A stretch of 64,000 nucleotides of DNA. Source: an uncultured Salinisphaerales bacterium. GTDB taxonomy: Bacteria; Pseudomonadota; Gammaproteobacteria; Nevskiales; CAJXLF01. Within the stretch, counting starts at the first letter, position 1, and each line of letters begins with the position of its first letter. The stretch covers positions 171,337 to 235,336 of the forward strand of contig CAJXLF010000006.1 of assembly GCA_913055805.1 (NCBI GenBank), written 5' to 3'. Below, piece by piece: positions 58,907 through 64,000 of this stretch. The translations under genes and the position numbers were made by a program. Below the pieces are notes generated by a model, which saw nothing but the letters and a program-made list of their open reading frames with translations, was not told the origin of the DNA and made no database searches.

Positions 58907-61900
58907 ATGAGTCTCCCCGATCAACAAGCCCGCCAGGACTGCCTGGACCTGTCCCGGCACGTGCTGGCGGTTGCCCCGGCCGGCTCGGGCAAGACCGGCC
59001 TGCTGGTGCTGCGCATGCTGCGTGCGCTCACCACCGCGCAGAAACCGGAGCAGGTCATCGCCGTCACCTTTACCCGCAAGGCCGCCGCCGAAATCCGTCA
59101 CCGGGTACTGGAACTGTTGCAGCATGCCCGCGACGGTAAAGCACCGGAAGATGACTTTGAGCAGCAATGCCTGGCCCAGGCCAGCGCGGTACTGAAGCAC
59201 GCCAGCGAACAGGGCTGGCAGCTCACCGAACAGCCCCAGCGCATCATGGCCCTGACCATCGACGGTTTTAACAGCCGCATTGCCAATGAGCTGCCACTGC
59301 TGTCTTCACTGGGTGGGCGCACGAACATTACCGATGACGAATACAGCCTCTATGAGCAGGCCGTGCTCGGGCTGTTCAATGAAGTCGAAAAGGATGCGCC
59401 ACCGGCCCTTAAACAGGCCGCCGCCAACTGGCTGCGCTGTGCCGGCAATCGCCTCGATACCCTCATGGAGCCGCTCACCAAATTACTGGCCCGCCGCGAC
59501 CAGTGGGGCACCGCCGTATTGAAAGGCGCTGACCACTGGGCCGAGAGGGAAAGCGAGGTACTGGAATCGCTGCACCGAGCCCTGCAATCCCGGTTTGCCG
59601 ACATGCTGGGGCAGGCCCGCTGCGATGAGCTGGTCGATATTGCGCGTCAGGCCTCGGGCCACTCGGACCTGCTGCACTGGGCCACGGCGCTGAAAGCCTG
59701 GCCACAACCCGGTATGGCCGATGCCGGACTGCATATCGGGTTGGCCAGTATGCTGCTCACCGCCAAGGGTGAATTGCGCAAACCCGGCGGCATCGACAAG
59801 CGTGCCGGCTTCCCAACCGACTCCCCGGCCAAGGAACCCTTCAAGGCCTTTCTCACAGAACTGCAGGACGATACCGCGCTGCAAGAAGCCGCCGCCGCAT
59901 TGGCCGCCCTGCCCGCCTCCCCCATGCCCGACAGCATGCTGGCCCTGCGTGATGACCTGCTGATCCTGCTGCTCCACCTGCTCACCCACCTGCAAGCCGT
60001 GATGGGCCAGCGCAGCGAGGCCGATTACACCCAGATTGCCCTGGCCGCACACACCGCCCTGAGGCCCGAGGAAGACCAGTACGGCGAGGCCCTGCTGCGT
60101 CGCGACGAGCAGATTCGTCACCTGCTGGTGGATGAAATGCAGGACACCTCCTGGTCACAGATTCGCCTGCTGCGCCTGCTCACCCAGACCTGGGCACCGG
60201 ACGACGGCCGTTCCCTGTTCCTGGTCGGTGATCCCCAGCAATCCATCTACGCTTTCCGAAAAGCCGAGGTGCGACTGTTCCAGGAGCTCATCGATAACGA
60301 ACAACTGGCCGACAACCTGCCCCTGCACTGCGTGAAACTCAGCGCCAACTTCCGCAGCGCTCCCGAGGTAGTCAACTGGTTCAACGACTGCTTCAGCACC
60401 ATCTTCCCGAAGGAAAAGAACACCGCCACCGGCGACATTCTCTACAGCCCGAGCGAGGCCCAGCGACAGTCCGATACCGGGGCCGGGGTCGCCATCCATG
60501 CCCTGCACAAACAAGCCGAGCAGGCCGAAGCCCATGCCGTGGCCGATCGCATCCAGGCCCTGCAGAAAGCCAACCCTGATGCCCGCATCGCCATCCTCGC
60601 CCGTGCCCGCACGCATCTCGTCCACATCCTGGAAGAGCTGCGCAAACGGGAAATCCACTTCGCCGGCCAGGACATCGACGCCCTTACCGCCCTGCCCGTT
60701 GTGCGTGAGCTGGTGGCAACCGCCAAGGCCCTGTGGCACCCGCAGGACAGCCTGTCCTGGGCCGTATTGCTGCGTGCCCCCTGGGTCGGCCTGTCCTGGG
60801 CCGACATGCTGGCCCTCTCCACCGGCAGACGGGACTGGTCATGGCCGCGCCGATTAGCCGAAGCGGCCACCGCGCCCGACCTGAGTGAGGAAGGCAGGCA
60901 ACGGGTGGACCGGTTCAACCAGGCACTTGCACAAGTCCTCAAGTCAGACCACCTGCGCCCCCGCCTCCCCGACCGCGTCGAAGCCCTGTGGACGCAACTC
61001 GGCGGCCCGGCCTGTATCGACAGCCATGACCTCTCCGATGCCCGCCGCACCCTGCAACTGCTGAGAAAGCACTGTCCCGGCGGTGAACTGGAAGATCTGG
61101 ACGCCCTCAACCGCGGCATCAAGAACCTCTACGCCACGGCCGCGGCCGGTGACGTGGAAGTCATGACCATCCACAAGGCCAAGGGCCTGGAATTCGATCA
61201 CGTCATCCTGGTGGGTTGCGGCAAAGCCCCGCGCAGCGACGACAAACCCCTGCTGCACCTGAGGGAAACCGAGTTCGGGGAGCTGCTGGTACCCAAACCA
61301 CCCGACCACTGGCCCGAGGAAGATACAAAAGTCGCTGCGGGCCTCTACAACTACGTACATGACCTGGAGAAACGCTCCCGCGAAAGCGAAGTGCTGCGCC
61401 TGCTGTATGTCGCCATCACCCGGGCGAGGGAAACACTCGACATCTATGCGAGAGCCGAGTTCGATGACAAGGAAGAACTCAAGCTGCCCAAGAATTCCTT
61501 TGCCTGGTGGCTAAAACCCGTCATCGAACCCGCCTTCGCCAACCTGCCCGCCCACAGCGACAGCGAAGAAACCACGCCCGAAACACCCCGCGCACCGCGC
61601 CTGCAACTGCCCTTCGACATCCCGGCAGAAGACCGCCTCTACCAACCCAGGGAAATCCGCAAACTGCGCCCCAGCGAACGCGTACTCTCCACCCACGAAG
61701 ACAAACACCTGGATGAAGAAACCGACGTGTTCGCCCGGCTGGTCGGCATCCTCTACCACCAGGCCATGGAAAAAATCTGCAACGACGGCCTCGACCACTG
61801 GCAGCAGAAGGCAGACGGCTATCCAAAATCACTCGCCGCCGGCTTCAGAAGGATGGGCCTGCCCGAACCGCAGGTCGATGACGCTGTAAACCGCGTACTG

Positions 61901-62251
61901 GCACTGGTCGACAAAACCATCAGCGGTAAGAAAGGAAAATGGCTGCTTGAACCCAAACAATGGGCGCAAGCCGAATACCCCCTGGCCGGCTACCAGAACG
62001 GCGAATGGGTCAGCGCCTCCATCGACCGGTGCTTTGAGGAAGATGGGATGTTTTGGATTATTGATTACAAGACGTCAGGGCAAGCTGTCGACGAAGGTGA
62101 ATTGGAAGCATGGCTGGCCGATCGCAAGGAACACTACCGGCCCCAGATGAAAAGTTACGCAGAACTTATGGCTGACATGAATCCAGACAAGGAAATCAGA
62201 TCAGCGCTGTATTTTCCCGAGTGGGATAAGATAATTGAGTATAAAGCCTGA
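58907..62251 (+). CDS. AddA-like UvrD-family helicase-nuclease
   Basis: A 1114-residue superfamily 1 helicase with a C-terminal nuclease. Walker A is at about residue 22 (VAPAGSGKTGLLV), motif Ia AVTFTRKAAAEI, motif II LLVDEMQDTSW (about 405), motif III VGDPQQSIYAFR (about 440), motif VI LLYVAITRARETL (about 833), and the RecB-type nuclease motif WIIDYKT (about 1050). Base use becomes visibly less GC-rich over the last 200-300 bp, including the nuclease motif. A second, diverged copy of the last 32 codons lies 1.55 kb downstream (63805-63903). The 3' end may therefore be a recombinant replacement. Confidence 0.9.
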   Translation: MSLPDQQARQDCLDLSRHVLAVAPAGSGKTGLLVLRMLRALTTAQKPEQVIAVTFTRKAAAEIRHRVLELLQHARDGKAPEDDFEQQCLAQASAVLKHASEQGWQLTEQPQRIMALTIDGFNSRIANELPLLSSLGGRTNITDDEYSLYEQAVLGLFNEVEKDAPPALKQAAANWLRCAGNRLDTLMEPLTKLLARRDQWGTAVLKGADHWAERESEVLESLHRALQSRFADMLGQARCDELVDIARQASGHSDLLHWATALKAWPQPGMADAGLHIGLASMLLTAKGELRKPGGIDKRAGFPTDSPAKEPFKAFLTELQDDTALQEAAAALAALPASPMPDSMLALRDDLLILLLHLLTHLQAVMGQRSEADYTQIALAAHTALRPEEDQYGEALLRRDEQIRHLLVDEMQDTSWSQIRLLRLLTQTWAPDDGRSLFLVGDPQQSIYAFRKAEVRLFQELIDNEQLADNLPLHCVKLSANFRSAPEVVNWFNDCFSTIFPKEKNTATGDILYSPSEAQRQSDTGAGVAIHALHKQAEQAEAHAVADRIQALQKANPDARIAILARARTHLVHILEELRKREIHFAGQDIDALTALPVVRELVATAKALWHPQDSLSWAVLLRAPWVGLSWADMLALSTGRRDWSWPRRLAEAATAPDLSEEGRQRVDRFNQALAQVLKSDHLRPRLPDRVEALWTQLGGPACIDSHDLSDARRTLQLLRKHCPGGELEDLDALNRGIKNLYATAAAGDVEVMTIHKAKGLEFDHVILVGCGKAPRSDDKPLLHLRETEFGELLVPKPPDHWPEEDTKVAAGLYNYVHDLEKRSRESEVLRLLYVAITRARETLDIYARAEFDDKEELKLPKNSFAWWLKPVIEPAFANLPAHSDSEETTPETPRAPRLQLPFDIPAEDRLYQPREIRKLRPSERVLSTHEDKHLDEETDVFARLVGILYHQAMEKICNDGLDHWQQKADGYPKSLAAGFRRMGLPEPQVDDAVNRVLALVDKTISGKKGKWLLEPKQWAQAEYPLAGYQNGEWVSASIDRCFEEDGMFWIIDYKTSGQAVDEGELEAWLADRKEHYRPQMKSYAELMADMNPDKEIRSALYFPEWDKIIEYKA

Positions 62252-62286
62252 ACTTACGGTAGTGTGCCTCCCGCCTTCGGCATAAC

Positions 62287-63687
62287 TTATTTCCAGTTCT
62301 CCCGCCACTGCGTGAATTCGGACGGCCTGATCCTGTAGCGCGCCATATTGCCTTCATGCAGGCTCATAAGCTCCGTCTCCACCACTTCAATAAAGCGCAA
62401 GCGGTGGTTCTCTCCCAGCCTTTCATTGGCAATCTTGCGGATACAGGAAGTTGCCTGCAGTTTCGTCATTCGCTCGGTAACAATCGCCCCGATGGTTTCC
62501 CGGATCAAGTCGCGATGCCGAAACCGGAACTGGTCAGGCTCGCCCAGAGAACGCCGCACCGCAGAATAACGGGCACAGGAACGCTCATACGCCCATACAA
62601 ATACATCCCGAAGCAGCTCGACCCGGTTCAACTCATATACACCGAGCAAGCCATCGATATAGGCACGTACCGGCACGTCCACAAAAGACAAAGGCCACAG
62701 GTTATTACGAATCAGAGGAATATTGGCCGCCAGTCTCGATACCCGCTTGTTCACATCCTCAAACGCCTGCAGATAAGGAATATGCACAGTCACGAAGAAT
62801 GCCTGTTCAAAAGGGTCAACAATCGCCGCAGCCGTATCCAGAATCTGCTCGAAACATTCTTCAATAAGCTGCGGCACTTCCAAAGGGTGGTACACACTGC
62901 CATCAATACTTACCGGGATCTGGCGTAAACGACCCATTGCTTCCGGATCAGGCAGCAAGTTATCCGCCAGCAAGCCATGCAGATTCAGAACGGTATAACG
63001 ATTGAACCCAACGTCTTCCGCTTGATCCACCAACAGCTCAATCGCCGCCTTGTGGTTCAGAATCATCTGCGCCTCTTCTGCCCGCTTGCCCTCTGCGGCC
63101 TCACCCAATTCAAGAAGCCGCTCAGTTTCCAGCAGAGAGTAGGTATTACCTTCCAGACGACTGGAATTCCAGGACAGATCAATCAGCAAGCGATTCCAGA
63201 TTTGCCTGGCATGGGTGCCCGCGGGCTGGGCGCCAGACACCGAGCCTCCCAGCTCAACAAGCTTTTTCCTCAGATCCTGTGAAAGATAGAAGCTGTGATT
63301 CGGCCTGTACTGATCCAGGAAGTCCCGGTTATAACCGACAGGCTGTCGATTCTGTATCGGTCCGCGAACAATCTGCCGGATTTCCCTGCCTTCCGAAGAG
63401 ACAGGAAGCTCAGCATCAGCCCTGTCACCAACGGCAATGCCATCGGAAACCTCAACGTCAACAACCCGGCCCTTACGCGCGGGAACCCGATAACGGCTTG
63501 CCCTTGCTCGCCCCTCCTTAGCCAGCCGTCCTTCTTCAACCAATGCAGCCAGGCGACGCTGCAAAGTGCGGCGAGGCAGATTAATCGGCAACGAAGCATC
63601 AATTTCTTCAATCGATGCCGGCCGGCCAGCACTGACTACAGCCTGGATGACTGCTTCAAGTTCTTCTTCGGGGACTTGCCTTGCCAT
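62287..63687 (-). CDS. winged-helix Fic-fold protein with a substituted active site
   Basis: A 466-residue protein. A winged-helix DNA-binding domain lies at about residues 9-68 (EAVIQAVVSAGRPASIEEID, TLQRRLAALVEEGRLAKEG). A linker and Fic_N-like region follow, then the Fic core. The inhibitory motif S-x3-E-G-N is present at 175-181 (SSRLEGN). The active-site loop reads QAFEDVNKR (307-315) where HPFxDGNKR is expected: Gln for the catalytic His and Val for Gly. A His occurs five residues before that Gln (His302). The ATG at 63687 has a perfect AGGAGG. Two palindromes lie over its promoter. I read it as a regulator or pseudo-AMPylase rather than a toxin. Confidence 0.85.
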   Translation of the reverse strand: MARQVPEEELEAVIQAVVSAGRPASIEEIDASLPINLPRRTLQRRLAALVEEGRLAKEGRARASRYRVPARKGRVVDVEVSDGIAVGDRADAELPVSSEGREIRQIVRGPIQNRQPVGYNRDFLDQYRPNHSFYLSQDLRKKLVELGGSVSGAQPAGTHARQIWNRLLIDLSWNSSRLEGNTYSLLETERLLELGEAAEGKRAEEAQMILNHKAAIELLVDQAEDVGFNRYTVLNLHGLLADNLLPDPEAMGRLRQIPVSIDGSVYHPLEVPQLIEECFEQILDTAAAIVDPFEQAFFVTVHIPYLQAFEDVNKRVSRLAANIPLIRNNLWPLSFVDVPVRAYIDGLLGVYELNRVELLRDVFVWAYERSCARYSAVRRSLGEPDQFRFRHRDLIRETIGAIVTERMTKLQATSCIRKIANERLGENHRLRFIEVVETELMSLHEGNMARYRIRPSEFTQWRENWK

Positions 63688-63698
63688 TGTCCCTCCTG

Positions 63699-63726
63699 GT
63701 GGCGCGATAACGATGAATCGCGCCAC
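63699..63726 (-). promoter_or_regulatory. operator 1 of the Fic-like gene
   Basis: GTGGCGCGAT (63699-63708) and ATCGCGCCAC (63717-63726) form a perfect 10-bp inverted repeat around 8 bp. It lies between the predicted -10 (63730-63725) and the ribosome-binding site (63697-63691), so an occupying protein would block transcription. The winged-helix domain of the gene product is the natural candidate. Confidence 0.75.
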
Positions 63727-63739
63727 ATTAACCCTTTTA

Positions 63740-63765
63740 GTGGCGCAATTCAAGTATCGCGCCAC
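63740..63765 (-). promoter_or_regulatory. operator 2 and -35 region of the Fic-like gene
   Basis: GTGGCGCAAT (63740-63749) and ATCGCGCCAC (63756-63765) form a near-perfect inverted repeat around 6 bp, the same half-site as operator 1. A TTGAAT -35 candidate (63753-63748) sits inside it, 17 bp from a weak TAATGT -10 (63730-63725). The two operators are 40 bp apart centre to centre, on nearly the same DNA face. Confidence 0.7.
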
Positions 63766-63804
63766 TTAGTACCCCGCGATCTCTACGACGTAAAACTGCC
63801 CTAG

Positions 63805-63903
63805 ATGGAAGGCTATGCAGCGCTTATGGCTGAGATACGACCTGATAAGAAAATAAAGTCAGCGCTGTATTTCCCGGAGTGGGATAAGTTGGTGGGGCTT
63901 TAA
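63805..63903 (+). pseudogene. displaced 3' end of an addA-like helicase gene
   Basis: A 32-codon remnant with stop (MEGYAALMAEIRPDKKIK..., ending FPEWDKLVGL) matches the helicase C-terminus at 62147-62251 (MKSYAELMADMNPDKEIR..., ending FPEWDKIIEYKA). By hand, 65 of 84 aligned bases are identical. An in-frame TAG precedes the ATG where the intact gene has CAG. It is not an expressed gene; it marks a second boundary of the Fic-like locus. Confidence 0.8.
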
Positions 63904-63923
63904 CGCGCAAACTCATGCGTACC

Positions 63924-64000
63924 TGTTGAATTGCACCGAAAACTGACCCACTAGAGACATATATTTGCATCGAATTTTGACCCACGTGCAACCCTTCCTG
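63924..64000. mobile_element. probable end of an IS21-like insertion element (partial)
   Basis: From TGTTGAATTGCACCG at 63924, two direct repeats of a 19-bp unit (63933-63951 and 63967-63985, sharing GCAxCGAA and TGACCCAC) are spaced by 34 bp and run into the window edge. Multiple AAxxTGACCCA-type repeats after a TG terminus are typical of IS21-family ends. No transposase codons are visible because the window stops here. Confidence 0.45.

Noticed and set aside
56158..63903. Nuclease-helicase plus Fic-like genes as one anti-phage defence system
   Set aside because: The two nuclease genes are a common housekeeping repair pair, and the Fic gene is on the other strand with its own operators and insertion boundaries, so a joint system is not supported.

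Overview
The window is a chromosomal segment of a GC-rich gammaproteobacterium. Its gene order closely follows, from memory, two blocks known in Pseudomonas aeruginosa and relatives. One is pilY1-pilE next to ispH-lspA-ileS-ribF-murJ-rpsT-proB-obgE-rpmA-rplU. The other is der-bamB-yfgM-hisS-ispG-rodZ-pilW-rlmN-ndk-isc-cysE-trmJ-suhB-secF-secD-yajC-tgt-queA. The stripped isc operon, the methanethiol-methyltransferase-like gene and the general gene content would suit a Chromatiales or Ectothiorhodospiraceae-type organism, but the genus cannot be decided from the sequence alone.

Layout. Positions 1-1380 (+) hold the end of a type IV pilus minor-pilin cluster: the pilY1 tail, pilE and a FimT/GspH pseudopilin. 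Positions 1372-12864 are mostly minus-strand housekeeping genes (thiO, ispH, lspA, ileS, ribF, murJ, proB, obgE, rpmA, rplU), with rpsT on the plus strand. Positions 12881-19704 hold an RND/MMPL exporter coupled to tadA, an Fe(II)/2-oxoglutarate oxygenase, and guaBA. Positions 19884-25196 hold xseA, an M23 peptidase, and a SAM methyltransferase divergent from an OmpR-type two-component system. Positions 25169-34723 form a long minus-strand run from ndk to der. Positions 34864-40181 hold iscA, a cysteine desulfurase fused to an IscU-like domain, a second cysteine desulfurase, iscR, cysE and trmJ. Positions 40259-47394 hold suhB, secFD-yajC, tgt and queA, with an MddA-like methyltransferase gene inserted on the other strand. 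Positions 47558-56103 hold a small exported protein, tRNA-Leu(CAA), tesA/ybbAP, a MaoC hydratase plus degenerate thiolase pair, a BASS transporter, a NUDIX hydrolase and fdxA. Positions 56158-62251 encode an AddB-like nuclease and an AddA-like helicase-nuclease. Positions 62287-64000 are accessory: a Fic-fold protein with a winged-helix N-terminus and twin palindromic operators, a displaced second copy of the helicase 3' end, and the probable end of an IS21-like element.

The most unusual points are four. (1) The Fic-fold protein keeps the inhibitory S-x3-E-G-N motif but has Gln in place of the catalytic His. Two palindromes lie over its own promoter and reach to its ribosome-binding site, and the locus is bracketed by two diverged copies of the addA-like 3' end. 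(2) The isc operon has two desulfurases, one fused to an IscU-like domain that has lost the first ligand Cys and the partner Asp. There is no hscBA-fdx between iscA and ndk. (3) A FadI-like thiolase has Met at the nucleophilic Cys and Asn at the GHP His, and it is coupled to a MaoC-type hydratase. (4) The methyltransferase/two-component intergenic region carries a PhoP/OmpR-like direct repeat and a nine-base G tract at the methyltransferase Shine-Dalgarno position.
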